Positions 1-10,920 are shown, counted from the stretch's first letter. The stretch: 64,000 nucleotides of DNA from Semisulcospira habei (GCA_036245525.1 BTPG01000004.1:15276700-15340699); one strand, 5' to 3'. Translations and numbers: made by a program. Notes: a model not told the origin generated them from the letters alone.

Positions 1-448
1 GTATGGCGTCATTCAGTCGGTTAATTGTATGTATAAATGTACATTGATTTGTACTGCGCACACTGCACTCCACCAAAAAGCTCCACCGCGCAGGCTTTAG
101 GAAACGCCCACGGACTATGACACTGAACTTTCCAAGTCCTGTAGCGATGGGCAAGGGGCAAAACGGCAGGTGAAAGATGTCACTGGAAGCCGCAGTCTCA
201 AACCTGCATGCAGGCGGTTCAGGATATTGGTCGCCTGATGTTGACATGGGGATGACAACGTCACTCGGCACACCCTGAACGACCAAGCAGCCTTCTCTAG
301 GGACAGCACTGCTTGCTCCACACGGAGAGGGGCCTAGAAAAGGTGGCCTAACCAAAGCTCATCCCCTCGTAACCCAGTTGGCTAGCCGCGGTCAACGGGC
401 ATCTTCTCATGCGGTCAGAAAACAAGAAAAAACAATGGATCCACTCTC

Positions 449-1284
449 ATGACGACCACGACCGGACTCAACGTAGCATGCTGGAACATCCGAACCATGC
501 TCGACATAGCAGACAGCGGACGCCCTGAACGTCGCTCCGCCCTCATTGCCCATGAATTGCGGAGGTTAAACATCGACATCGCCGCGCTCAGCGAAGTACG
601 CCTCCCGGAGGAAGGCAGCCTCCAAGAACTTGGCGCTGGCTACACCCTCTACTGGTCAGGCAGGCCTGCATCAGAAAGACGGCTCTCAGGCGTGGGCTTC
701 ATGGTGAAGACCCACATTGCGACTAAGTTGGAAAACCTACCAACGGGTCACTCCGACCGCATCATGTCCATGCGCCTCCCACTGAGACACCAGCAATACG
801 TCACCCTTCTCAGTGTGTACTCCCCAACCCTCCTGGCAGAGCCTGCAGAAAAAGACAAGTTCTACTCTGACCTGCGCAGCCTCCTGCAGAGCACCCCTGC
901 AGACGACAAAGTCATCATCCTTGGCGACTTCAACGCCAGAGTGGGCCAAGACTCTGAAGCCTGGAAAGGAGTCCTCGGCAAGCATGGCGTTGGGAACTGC
1001 AATGACAATGGTCGCTTACTGTTGGAGCTCTGTGCAGAACAGCAACTTGTCATCACCAACACTACTTTCCAGCAAAGGGACAGTCGAAAGACCACCTGGA
1101 TGCATCCTCGCTCCAAGCACTGGCACCTTATCGACTATGTCCTAGTGCGTCAGAGGGACCGCAGTGACGTCCTTCTCACCAGAGTGATGCCCAGCGCAGA
1201 GTGCCACACTGACCACCGCCTTGTTCGCTGCAAACTCAGGCTCCGCCTCAAGCTGAAACCCAAGAAAGGGGGCCCCCCCCCCCC
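449..1284 (+). CDS. LINE endonuclease domain (APE/EEP family), 5' part of the broken ORF
   Basis: This encodes the endonuclease that nicks target DNA to prime reverse transcription. Visible family motifs, in order: 'ACWNIRT' (metal/phosphate-binding Asn), 'LSEVR' (catalytic Glu), 'SVYSP', 'ILGDFNARVG' (catalytic Asp and Asn), 'TWMHPRS', 'HLIDYVL' and 'CHTDHRLV' (catalytic Asp-His pair). All key residues are present, so the domain looks intact. The ATG at 449 gives an N-terminus 'MTTTTGLNVACWN' that leads straight into the fold. After the homopolymer at 1268-1284 this frame continues only to 1417 with unrelated residues, while the adjacent frame carries the family sequence. The true product should therefore continue into the reverse transcriptase half. 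Confidence 0.88.
1268..1284 (+). other. G5C12 homopolymer run causing the LINE frameshift
   Basis: Five G are followed by twelve C. Protein similarity to the LINE family leaves frame 2 here and resumes in frame 1 immediately after. This is a slippage site; a sequencing or assembly length error is equally possible. Confidence 0.8.
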
Positions 1285-3681
1285 AAGAAAAAGCTTGATG
1301 TTGCCAGCCTTCAGCGTGACGACAAGAAAGCTGCCCTTCAGGCCGATTTACAGCGCATGCTCAAAGACACAGTTGATCCAGCAGACTCCTCCCCTGAAAC
1401 ACTCTGGGAACAACTGAAAACTGCTATTGTAAAATCTTCTGTGGAAGTCTTGGGCTTTGCTAGAAAGAGGAACAAAGACTGGTTTGACGAAAACGACGTA
1501 GAGATCCAGGAACTTCTAGCAAAAAAAAGAGCCGCCCACCAGGCCCACCTAGCCCAGCCTTCCTGCCCTGTGAAGAAGTCTGCCTTCCGCCTCATCTGCA
1601 GCAGTCTCCAGCTCAAGCTTAGAGAACTCCAGAACGAGTGGTGGTCCAGACTCGCACAGAGGACCCAGCTCTGCGCTGACAACGGTGATTACAGGGGCTT
1701 CTACGAAGCACTGAAAGCAGTGTATGGCCCTAGGCACCTGGTACAAAGTCCCCTGCGAAGCGCTGATGGACAGGCACTCCTCACAGATAATACCTCCATC
1801 TTGAACCGCTGGTCGGAATACTTTCAGGACCTCTTCGGCGCTGAGCGCACTGTTCAAGAAACAGTCATCCTTCAAATCCCACACCTTCCACTAAAGGTTG
1901 AATTGGACGAACCGCCCACCGCCGAAGAGACCCTCACAGCCATCCACCAGCTCAAGAGTGGCAAAGCAGCAGGCATTGACGGAATCCCGCCAGAGATCTG
2001 GAAACATGGAGGCCCAGCACTGCACAACAAGCTCCACGACCTCTTTCTCTGCTGCTGGGAAAAAGGAACACTACCAAAGGATCTCCGTGATGCAGTCATC
2101 ATCACCCTGTACAAGAACAAAGGAGAGAAGTCTGCCTGCTCTAATTATCGTGGAATTACCCTGCTGTCCATTGCCGGGAAAATTCTCGCAAGGTTGCTCC
2201 TGAATCGGCTGGTACCTGCCATCGCTGAAGACCACCTCCCAGAGGGCCAGTGTGGCTTCAGAGCCAACAGGAGTACCACCGACATGGTCTTTGTGCTGAG
2301 ACAGCTTCAGGAGAAGTGCCGCGAGCAGAACAAAGGGCTGTACGTAACGTTTGTCGACCTAACAAAAGCGTTTGACACTGTGAGCAGGCAAGGTATGTGG
2401 CAGATCCTGGAGCGACTAGGCTGTCCCCCAAAGTTCCTCAACATGATCGTCCAGCTCCACGAGGACCAGCAAGGCCAGGTCAGACTAAACAGTGACCTCT
2501 CAGAACCATTCCCCATTCGCAACGGCGTGAAGCAAGGCTGCGTGCTGGCACCGACCCTCTTCACCATCTTCTTCAGCATGATGTTGAAGCAGGCCACAGT
2601 GGACCTCGACGACGACGACGCAGTGTACATCAGGTATCGTCTCGATGGCAGCCTGTTCAACCTCAGACGACTGCAGGCCCACACGAAAACCCTAGACCAA
2701 CTGGTTCGTGAGCTGCTCTTTGCTGATGACGCTGCCCTCGTTGCACACACAGAGAGAGCCTTGCAGCGCATTACGTCCTGCTTCGCAGATGCCGCCCAGC
2801 TCTTTGGACTTGAGGTCAGTCTGAAAAAGACAGAGGTCCTTCATCAGCCGGCACCCAAGGAAGAGCATCGCCCTCCCCACATCACCATCGGCGAGTCCGA
2901 ACTGAAGTCTGTACACCAGTTTACCTACCTTGGCTGCATCATCACGTCAGACGCCAAGCTGGACAAGGAGCTGGACAACAGGCTGGCAAAAGCGAACAGT
3001 GCTTTCGGGCGACTATTCAAGCGGGTGTGGCACAATCAACAGCTGAAAAAAGGCACCAAGATCAGCGTGTACAGAGCTGTCGTCCTCACCACCCTGCTGT
3101 ACGGTTCCGAGTCCTGGGCCCTCTACCGCAGCCAACTACGACTCCTCGAACGCTTTCACCAGCGCTGCCTGCGTACCATCCTCAGCATTCACTGGAGTGA
3201 CTATGTCACCAACGTCGAGGTCCTTGAACAGGCGGAAACTGTGAGCATCGAGGCTTTGCTGCTGCGGACACAGCTTCGCTGGGCGGGGCACGTCTCCAGG
3301 ATGGAGGATCATCGCCTACCCAAGATCACTCTGTTCGGCGAGCTCGCCACTGGACACCGAGACAGAGGGGCACCAAAGAAGAGATACAAAGACGGTCTCA
3401 AGAAGTCACTTAGTGCCTGCCAAATCGACCACCGCCAGTGGTCTTCGCTTGCTGCGGACCGTGACACCTGGCGCTCCACCATTCACAAGGCAGCCGTCTC
3501 CTTTGAGGACTCTCGCAGAGCTAACCTTAAGGACAAGCGGCTCAGAAGAAAAAACAGAGCTGTCGTAACTCAGAACCCTGAACAGACCTTCCCCTGCAGC
3601 CACTGCGGTCGTACCTGCCTGTCCCGGATTGGCCTCCGCAGCCACGAAAATGCCTGCAGACGACGTGGGCAAGCCCTATAG
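1285..3681 (+). CDS. LINE reverse transcriptase with C-terminal Cys/His knuckle, 3' part of the broken ORF
   Basis: This frame is open from just after the C-run, well before its first ATG at 1357, so it is the continuation of the endonuclease ORF and not a separate gene. Reverse transcriptase blocks in order: 'GKAAGIDGIPPEIW' (about 1960), 'NYRGITLLSIAGKI' (about 2143), 'FVDLTKAFDTV' (about 2350), 'GVKQGCVLAPTLF' (about 2524), the catalytic 'FADDAALV' (about 2716; FADD replaces the commoner YADD) and 'FTYLGCIIT'. Near the end, C-x2-C...H-x4-C ('CSHCGRTCLSR', then 'HENAC') forms the terminal knuckle. The stop is 30 bases before the family's 3' end. The reading frame is intact throughout. Confidence 0.9.
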   Translation, partial: KKKLDVASLQRDDKKAALQADLQRMLKDTVDPADSSPETLWEQLKTAIVKSSVEVLGFARKRNKDWFDENDVEIQELLAKKRAAHQAHLAQPSCPVKKSAFRLICSSLQLKLRELQNEWWSRLAQRTQLCADNGDYRGFYEALKAVYGPRHLVQSPLRSADGQALLTDNTSILNRWSEYFQDLFGAERTVQETVILQIPHLPLKVELDEPPTAEETLTAIHQLKSGKAAGIDGIPPEIWKHGGPALHNKLHDLFLCCWEKGTLPKDLRDAVIITLYKNKGEKSACSNYRGITLLSIAGKILARLLLNRLVPAIAEDHLPEGQCGFRANRSTTDMVFVLRQLQEKCREQNKGLYVTFVDLTKAFDTVSRQGMWQILERLGCPPKFLNMIVQLHEDQQGQVRLNSDLSEPFPIRNGVKQGCVLAPTLFTIFFSMMLKQATVDLDDDDAVYIRYRLDGSLFNLRRLQAHTKTLDQLVRELLFADDAALVAHTERALQRITSCFADAAQLFGLEVSLKKTEVLHQPAPKEEHRPPHITIGESELKSVHQFTYLGCIITSDAKLDKELDNRLAKANSAFGRLFKRVWHNQQLKKGTKISVYRAVVLTTLLYGSESWALYRSQLRLLERFHQRCLRTILSIHWSDYVTNVEVLEQAETVSIEALLLRTQLRWAGHVSRMEDHRLPKITLFGELATGHRDRGAPKKRYKDGLKKSLSACQIDHRQWSSLAADRDTWRSTIHKAAVSFEDSRRANLKDKRLRRKNRAVVTQNPEQTFPCSHCGRTCLSRIGLRSHENACRRRGQAL

Positions 3682-3898
3682 AATCTTCGTTCGCGAAGTC
3701 AAGCCAAGAAGATTTGGAAATCAGCACAAGGTCATCGGACCATCGTCCGTGCGTAGACCGGCCGCCAACATCGGCCCGAGGACCTTGCTGCTCGCTCACA
3801 CCTGTGTCATATATCCGATACCGCAGGCTACTGGAGCATGTAATAATTATGAAGGATGACCTGTAATTGCTTACTCTAGACTGAAACACATAAAGATA

Positions 3899-4268
3899 AA
3901 TAATAATAATACATAGTATTTATACGGCGCATTTCTCATATTTATAATAAAGCTCAATGCTCATGACATAGCCGCGAACTGAACCCAAAAAGCACGATCA
4001 CGTGAATCACGCGCATTCCCTCACACACTGTACATAAACACATAACATTTACGTGGTGCTAAGGGCAAGCTCAAGCGAGCTACTGAATTTTTTGAAAATT
4101 TAAATCGTTTTTTATATTTTTGAAATTTGATTAAATGGACTGAAATTAATACCAAATTCGTGGGGGAGGAAAGAGCCGGAGAACCCGGAGAAAGAACCCC
4201 CGACGGTCCGCCCGAATGAATGGCGACACTTACTAGAGGAGAAAAGTCTGACGCCGAAACCGGGATTT
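3899..4268 (-). mobile_element. SINE copy lacking its tRNA head (same family as 51132-51567)
   Basis: It aligns by eye over most of its length with the SINE at 51132-51567. Shared blocks are 'gaactgaaccca', 'cacgtgg..cgaaggg', 'cccggagaaagaaccccc', 'gacggtccgcccgaa' and 'acacttactagaggagaaaag'. On the minus strand the copy ends in an (ATT)n tail. The pol III B-box region is degraded at about 4260 and the A-box part is missing, so it is 5'-truncated or diverged. Confidence 0.65.
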
Positions 4269-4290
4269 GACTGGAAATATGTTTGAACAG

Positions 4291-4967
4291 CTTCCCATTG
4301 CATTCATGTGTATACTTCTCATATACATGAATTTATAACAACGAACAAATCAAACACAACACACATGCAAGAAAAGTTTTGTAACCCAACAGACCGATTT
4401 ACACCAACTTTAATCTATTTTTTTATCACCAGAATATATTACATGTTATATGAACAAACTCAATTTCAACACAAGTGACCTCATTCAGTCCAGTTATATA
4501 CAACAGTTGTCTCACTGCCATTCATGTCTGTTGTGCATAGTGGTCACCCGAGTACAATTTAAATTTTTTTTACAATTTTTGTTTACATCTTACGAGACCA
4601 TGCCCTACATTCTGTGATGGTCTATGGAACCCTACAATTCGCAACAGGGCAACATTAGACATACATTCTGGCACAGCATTGCAACTGAACGTACATGCAC
4701 ACAGTTGATGTGATGGTAAACTCAATACAGAATTGTTGATGACACAGCTGCAGCACTTCATGTTATGGAGGCACAACACAGGCTATTATAACATGATGCA
4801 ATAATCAAGCCCAAAGCTGTTCCTATGTGTAAGCTTATCATTCTCATCCACACTAACCCACCCTACCGTCTGATCCAAGCAAGCTGGTAGTGGTACACAT
4901 AAATACCAAGTGATGCACAGCACTTTGCGCTAGTTGCACTTTTGTAGACTGGCATAGTGCAAGCTGG
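4291..4967. other. AT-rich intergenic DNA
   Basis: I see no open frame, known repeat or RNA gene in this stretch. Confidence 0.5.
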
Positions 4968-5105
4968 TTGGTTGGTTGTAGAGTGCTTAACGTCCCTACA
5001 GCAACAATACTTTCTCAGGATGTGCCTGCCCTGCTTGTAAATAAAAAAATAAAACTGAACTAAGTGACCAGCTGGTCCAATACACTATATAAACCTAAGA
5101 CATGC
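4968..5105 (-). repeat. SINE-like dispersed repeat, copy A (partial)
   Basis: It matches the fuller copies at 5508-5872 and 7012-7406 ('gtgcttaacgtccctacagcaac', 'aggatgtgcctgccctgcttgt', 'ccagctggtccaatacac'). Read on the minus strand the family ends in 'gacgttaagca' followed by a CAAC/CAAT tail. I associate this 3' end with molluscan SINE-like repeats. Confidence 0.6.
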
Positions 5106-5354
5106 TGAGGACGATGCACCTTCATGCTAATTTGAATTTGTTATATCCTAGTTAACAAAGAAAAGAGTAGAAAATCATTACAATTATAAAATATGCACCA
5201 TAATTATATGGAAAATGATATTGAAAATTGTGTTAACTACAAACGCATAAATTATCAGCTCTTAGATGTATCAGAACATTTCGCAATAAACACCCACTAT
5301 CAAAGACTAGGAAGCACAAAGGAGATGTTAAAGAAGGAAAATAAAGGTAAATGG

Positions 5355-5500
5355 ATGGTTGGGTATACATTGCTCACACATCCCGTCAAAACAAGAATTT
5401 CTCAGGACTTTCCTGCACTGATTGTGAAGAAAACCCCTGTGAAGAAAACCCCTAAAAAACCACCAGAATACTGAATTATGTCACCAGATGGTCTAGTATT
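5355..5500 (-). repeat. SINE-like dispersed repeat, copy B (diverged)
   Basis: It shares 'ctcaggactttcctgcactg', the A-rich segment and 'tgtcaccagatggtctag' with copies C and D. It contains a short internal duplication of 'gaagaaaacccct'. The 93-residue open frame across it (5193-5474) has no family signature. Confidence 0.5.
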
Positions 5501-5507
5501 AGTAGTA

Positions 5508-5872
5508 GTATTTGAACATTGCTTAACGTCCTGACAGCAACAAGACTTTCCCAGAACGTGCCTGCACTGCTTGTGAAAAAAACCAACTAAACAGAATATT
5601 GAACGTATGTCGCCAGCCGGTCTAATACGCTAAATAAGCCTAAGACCACTTAGCAACACACATCCAATATCAAGAGCTACATGCAGCGCAGACAGTAGGG
5701 AGCGCTTAAAAAATGAAAATACAGGTGAATGAACCAAGGGTAGACAGAAACACACGCCCCAGAATAGAGGGAAAAACCCACCCTGTGGGGCTGACCAGGG
5801 TGACCCTGAGAACTAAAAAGCAGTTAACCCCACCCAAGTCCCCCAGGGCAGACCCGGTTGGGGGTCCAGATG
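5508..5872 (-). repeat. SINE-like dispersed repeat, copy C
   Basis: It aligns with copy D over nearly its full length: 'cattgcttaacgtcc', 'cgccagccggtc', 'agaccacttagcaacacaca', 'tgtggggctgaccagggtga' and 'gtcccccagggcagacccgg'. It carries no recognisable A/B box, so the promoter class is unknown. Confidence 0.65.
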
Positions 5873-7011
5873 GTCTAATATGATTCATGGTAACATTATG
5901 GACTAATATGCACATCAACATGAAGACATGCACGAGAATATCTCACATGGGCAAAATAAGACACATTTCAATTATTTACATCACTGTGCAAATTTTCAAC
6001 TTTTCCTAACATGGATCTTTTCAATAAATGAATTAATCATCAATCAAGAAAACTGAAGAGGTACAAAACTGGCTAAACAACTCATCCAAAGCCTATTCAG
6101 AATGAAGCTAAATCTAAACTTTCAAGCGAATATGACAAAAATTATGCACTCTAATGCGGGGTCAATGTGACAATTTCTGTGCAATAAGCACTCCCACTTC
6201 GAGGCTCTCTTCGCAGTTCTAGATTGAGAGAACTTCCAAAAGTTTCAAGCCCCCAAGAACAGAAACAGTGGAACATATTTAGTGACACATACACACACCA
6301 CTTGGTACCAAAAGTACATTATACAGACACAACTGTTTATATGTGACATAACTTTTACCTTGTTGCTTTACTGCCATAATTTACATCAAGTGCTCGCTAA
6401 TGAAAGCGCTCCACTGCGCCACATTTCAAAGTTGTTCATATTATTTTTAAAAATTTGTGAAAAAAAAACCCAAACAACAAACACACCAACCAAAATGCTT
6501 GGGTAAGCTCTATCAAGTCAATCCAACCGTGAAACCAGCATGATACAACAAAGGGATCATCCGACAGTGGGATTAATGTTACACCATGGCCACTGCTGAT
6601 TTATGTGCCTTGACTTCCTTTTGATGCACAGTTCTAGCTACTCAGCTCGTTAATCATCAGCAATCATGGTTTAATATATACATATAAGTTAAACCATGAG
6701 CGATGGTGATTTACAAGCCAAGACCTGCTTATGACACCAAAGTTCTGGATATAATAAAGTTCTGCTGAGAAGCCATAACTATGCCCAAAGTGTCATACCT
6801 GTTTCGCTGTTGAATTGACCTGATACAGTCTACACACAAGCGTTTCAAGGCCTCCATATCATTGATAATCAAGCCTCAAGAGCTATGATGTAAAAACTTC
6901 TTCAGTGTCTTGCAATAAATACATGACAGAACCTGCATCCAAGCAACCTCAAGTGTACAGTTCCACGGACAATATTGGTGAAAGCTGGCACATATATCTG
7001 GTAGAAAAAAA
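5873..7011. other. AT-rich intergenic DNA with a weak ~60-bp direct repeat
   Basis: No gene is visible. Around 6570-6640 and 6690-6750 two diverged copies of a segment beginning 'gtta(c/a)accatg' lie in direct orientation, and 'ggtttaa'/'ttaaacc' at about 6668-6695 forms a short inverted pair. The short open frames have no family signature. Confidence 0.4.
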
Positions 7012-7431
7012 TAATTGATTGATTGATTGTACATTGCTTAACGTCCCGACAGCAACAAGGCTTCCTCAGGACGTGCCTGCACTGCTTGTGAAAAAAAAAA
7101 CTAAACAGAACATTGAATGTATGTCGCCAGCCGGTCCAATACATTAAATAAACCTAACACATGGGGCCTAAATAAAGCTAAGACCATTTAGCAACACACA
7201 TCCAATATCAAGAGCTACAGGCAGTACAGACAGTAGGGAGAGTTTTAAAAAGGCAAATACAGGTGAATGGACCTCGGGTAGACAGAAACACATGCCCCAG
7301 AATAGAGAGAAAAACTCACCCTGTGGGGCTGACCAGGGTGACCCTGGGAACTAAAAAGTACCTAACCCCACCCAAGTCCCCCAGGGCAGACCCGGGTGGG
7401 GGCAGAAAAAAAAAAAAAAAAAAAAAAAAAA
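7012..7431 (-). repeat. SINE-like dispersed repeat, copy D, with an A25 tract at its edge
   Basis: This is the fullest copy. The left edge has (GATT)n, which on the minus strand is a 3' (AATC)n tail after 'gacgttaagcaatgtac'. The right part ends 'gacccgggtgggggcag' followed by about 25 A (7407-7431). It shares long identical blocks with copy C. Confidence 0.65.
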
Positions 7432-7820
7432 TAAGTTCTCCTGGTCATTTACAGATCACAAGTCCAGCTAAATGGTGCCAAGTTACTGCAAAGTCTGTTT
7501 TTCACATTTTCAAATTCAATAAATCCAAAATTAAACAATAAATATTCACATAGCATGCTGCATCTGTTAGCAGTAGTTATGATCTCAAAGTTAAAGCAAA
7601 ATTATTCTTTTGATCTCAAAGTTGCAGCAAGAATTATTCTTCTACGGTATTTGGTTATTTTGCTATACATGCTTGATTCATGTACATGTACATTATAAGT
7701 TAGTGGTAGCAGGGTTTGCTGCACGGACCCTTGTTGCCCTGAGGGAGGTCAAAGGAACCATTGTACTCCAAAAGGCCTGATAATATATTTGTTTTAATTC
7801 CTCCACTGTTATTATAAAAG
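7432..7820. other. Intergenic DNA left of the DIRS-like element
   Basis: No gene is seen. A short imperfect duplication around 'ttattcttttgatctcaaagtt' lies near 7590-7640. Confidence 0.4.
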
Positions 7821-8044
7821 AAATGCATTTTTCTTTAAAAGGTATTTTTTCGAAAAATACTTACCGATGACATGACCTTATGGGAGTGTCTACTACTTAC
7901 TCAATTCTAGCCTAAGTACTCGTTGTGTTAACACACAACCCGGGAGGCACTCGGGGAACCCCGAGGGGGCCAAGAGTTGTCTCCCGATACTCCCCATCCG
8001 GAACAGAGTACCCATAATTCCTCAGTCAGGATACTTAGCTTACC
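7821..8044 (+). repeat. Left inverted terminal repeat of the DIRS-like element
   Basis: The core 7861-8029 is identical to the reverse complement of 13877-14045, and weaker similarity continues to about 8044. The outer 40 bp (7821-7860) is specific to this end and holds the palindrome 'tattttttcgaaaaata'. Confidence 0.88.
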
Positions 8045-8078
8045 AGCGGCAAGCGGGGCCGGTGGGAGGGTCGTCCGA

Positions 8079-8175
8079 GTCATGTCATCGGTAAGTATTT
8101 TTCGAAAAAATACCTTTTAAAGAAAAATGCATTTATTTCATCAAAAACATTACCGATGACATGACCTTATGGGAG
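8079..8175 (-). repeat. Internal complementary region of the DIRS-like element
   Basis: Bases 8079-8134 are the reverse complement of the left end (7821 inward). Bases 8131-8175 are the reverse complement of the right end (14064 inward). The two halves overlap in one ATTT at 8131-8134. In DIRS elements this region is thought to template completion of the ends through a circular intermediate. Confidence 0.85.
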
Positions 8176-8627
8176 AATCACGAATAGGAGGAGGGTGCCG
8201 CGCACTAGCACACCTTGGGGCCCCAAGGGCCGTCCTCCCAAACGCAAATTCCCGACGACCCTGGGGAGGTGTAACCTACGGCGCTGAAGCGCCAGGAGGA
8301 AGAGGAGCCCCGGAGCAGTTTCCCCACCAGAGCGAGTAGCCCCGCTGGACTGGGAAACTGTGAGCGAGAGAACATGCCCGCGAGCCCTACAGTAGCCACG
8401 AAGTGGAAGACAGCACAGTTCCTGACGCCTGTGACGTTCGTGGCCCTGTACGTAGCTGATAGGACTTAATTAGCCTCTAAGCTCGCTGCGGGAGGGATCC
8501 TGGAATCGGATCGCATGACTGAGCGTCGTCAGGAAGATCATCTGACTTGTAGCTTCAGGGCTGTTATTCCTAGTGACGAGGAGAAGCTCGATCCTTGTTA
8601 CGCTCGCGAGGGAGCGCGAGGGTGGCG

Positions 8628-8935
8628 GTCCGACTTCGAGCGAAGAGAGGATCCCGAAACGTGTCGTGACGTGGTGTGCGTGTGAGAATGTCTCCGCGAG
8701 CCGGACTCTGTGGCGAGGCGGGTTCGCAGCGGCCGAGGAGGATCCAAGGCCTTCCTAGGAGACGAGTGGGGACCGGTTGACCATGGAGGCGCGAAGCACG
8801 CCTCTCCGAACCGAGCTCTGTAGCGAGATGGGTTCTCTGCCTGGCATAAGGCTTGGTCCAAGCGCGGTCCCTCCTGGGAACCCGCGCCTCGAACTCCCGA
8901 CTCCGCACACTACCTTGCTGTGTCCAACGTTGAGG
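8628..8935 (+). repeat. Internal direct repeat of the DIRS-like element, copy 1
   Basis: It is closely similar to 11162-11465 over about 300 bp, including 'gacgtggtgtgcgtgtgaga', 'tccgcgagccggactct' and 'ggccttcctaggagacgagt'. There is no convincing coding frame. Confidence 0.75.
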
Positions 8936-10639
8936 CCTGCCGCCACCGACGAAGGCGAAGGAGTAGGGGCCCCATCAAAGCGAAACAGCGAGCGTCGCGG
9001 CTGCAGGAGCACCTTGCAGAAGCGGGAAGCAGTAGCGGGGGTCCGCGGCGAGGAGAGGTGTAAGAGGTACAGGACCGGAACCCAGTAACGGGGTGACGAA
9101 CAGGAAGAGCGGAGCAACCGTCCCAGGCTAGGCCAGAGCGTCGATGTCTCGTCCAGGCGGGCGAATCCACAAAGGCAGGGCGAATCCTCAGGGACGGGGC
9201 ACGCCAGTGAACCCACCTAGTGTCGAACAGGTCCGTGAAGCCATCTCGCCAGTGCGCCGGTCCTCCGAAGGCATCCTGGTGCAAACTGCGTGTAGCAACT
9301 GGATCCATCGGGGAAACAGGTTGGCGCAGCCGTCCCACGAGAAGGTGACCTACTAGTCTGCGTCATCTCCAAGCCGTTCGCGCTCTTGACCGCGAGGTCC
9401 GAAGGCCAGGCTGGAGTTGGAGAAGAACCACGGTAGTAGGAGGCGTAGCAGAAGCAGCCGGGCTTAGAGACGACCAAAGGAGAGGAGATCCGACTTCCGA
9501 GTAGTGGCTGGGCCGTCCAACCGCCAGCACAGCCGCAGCAGTACCACGTGTTCGAAGCCCGGTGCCCTCCTGGGTGCCCAAGGGGAAGTCGAGTTGGTTA
9601 GACACCAGGGAGACGGGGCTGTGCCATGGTCCTACAGCGTAAGCGAAGCGAAGGTTCTAGAAGCCTCCACCGTTCTGCTCCCCGTAGCGAAGTCCAGGAA
9701 CCCCCCAAGGAACTGCCTTGGTCGAGTCGTCAGCACAGAGGTTCCGTCAGCATCACACCGCCCCGCTCGGCGCCAGGAGTCGTCGACCTGGAGAACGAAG
9801 GATAGGGTAAGGAGCTCTACCATCTCACGACACGAAGGGAGGTACGTACGAGAGGGGTCGTCTAGTCCCAAGGAGAGGCAAGAGCGGATCCACCGCTGGA
9901 AGGGGAGGCAACTCCTGTGACCTCCCGAGCACCGTTCCGACCGAGGGAAGCCAACAGCCGGCAACTCCATGGGGGTGAAGAAGATCCGTGAACCGAGAGA
10001 AGAAGCGCAGGGTAGGTGAAGCGCCTGGCACGAAGTCCGGAAGCCGCTGCCAGCTCCGAGCTGCATCCGAGAGGGCACCAGGGGAGACAGAAGCCGACGC
10101 GCTCGCAGACCCGTTTACCACCCGTGCGAAGTCAGAGTACTTCCACTAAGTCAATGGGACTCACGCGTAAGGCCACCAGCTAGTGAGTCGTCAGATCTCC
10201 AAGGAGTATTAGTGCACAACTGGGTCGAACCGAGTACTGTAACCGCAGGAGGAGGTAAACAGGTCCGAGCAAGGCGAAGTAACGACAGCATCCTCCCCGA
10301 GAACCACCGGAGGGGGTCGGATGTCCAGAAGAGGAGCGACCGCAGCCAGGCCGGAGCACGAAGAAGGGGAAGGGCTGAGTGCGGGGGAGAGGAAAGGGAC
10401 GAACGGCAGACGGGCGCGAAAGGGATCGACGAGCGAGGCAGGAGAGAATCCCTGGAGCGACGTGAAGAACGGCAACTCCTAAGCACGCCCGCAGCGGAGA
10501 GAAGCGGAGTGTAGACCTAGAGTGCCGGAAGGTTGACTCCAACGAGGGAAATTCGTAGATGGACGGGCATCGAAGGTGCAGAGTGGTCCCTCCTCGCGCG
10601 CAGGAGAGCAAGAGCGGAGATCCGATCCTGAGGGAAGTG

Positions 10640-10920
10640 GATTCCCAGTCGTGCCGCCTCTTCCTGCCCATACGACAGGGCAAGACTGATATCCCAGCCC
10701 AGACGACTTCCTCCTTGGCTGCGCTGGGTAATACGAACTGCATACATGGATCTCTCCCGACGGGTAGCGCAGAGACTGAAGATCCGCGCAGATGAAGTAC
10801 GCGCCATGGCCACGAGCATCGCATACGACCGGAACTGCGCTGTCAAGGACATCGTGGCCGCTGTGGGCTGGCGAGCAGAATCTACCGTCGCTCGTTTCTA
10901 CCGTCGGGAACTGGCGGGAC
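10640..10920 (+). pseudogene. Tyrosine recombinase C-terminal fragment (DIRS type), frameshifted
   Basis: The segment reads 'LFLPIRQGKTDIPAQTTSS' in one frame. After a one-base shift near 10711 it continues 'WLRWVIRTAYMDL' and then 'DEVRAMATSIAYDRNC', 'DIVAAVGWRAESTVARFY' and 'RREL'. This is the conserved end of DIRS/Ngaro-type tyrosine recombinases (H-x-x-R, then W...T...FY). The nucleophilic Tyr is kept ('ARFY'), but the usual His of the H-x-x-R box appears as Asp ('DEVR'). The 115-residue frame at 10746-11093 covers only its last part. The frameshift and the His change suggest it is non-functional. It is encoded on the + strand, whereas the position of the complementary region suggests the opposite polarity for the element. 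Confidence 0.68.

Larger units (their letters stand above)
449..3708 (+). mobile_element. APE-type non-LTR retrotransposon (LINE), near full length, one frameshift
   Basis: An apurinic-type endonuclease is followed by a reverse transcriptase and a C-terminal Cys/His knuckle, the layout of RTE-like and related LINEs often annotated as 'craniofacial development protein 2-like'. The 3' end is fixed by comparing three copies in this window: this one, the minus-strand copy at 45744-47408 and the tail at 62273-62391. All three share sequence up to 'gaagtcaagccaa' and then diverge. The 5' end is not defined; bases 1-448 may be its 5' UTR, and I found no target duplication. One frameshift in the G5C12 run at 1268-1284 separates two otherwise open halves, so the copy is young. 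Clade assignment (RTE versus a neighbour) needs a tree. Confidence 0.9.

Noticed and set aside
1285..1417. Last ~45 codons of the first LINE frame as real protein
   Set aside because: Family similarity switches frame at the G5C12 run, so these residues are out of frame.
10180..10824. 214-codon minus-strand frame in the DIRS-like element as a gene
   Set aside because: It is antisense to the recombinase relic in GC-rich DNA, has no motif, and neighbouring frames are equally open.
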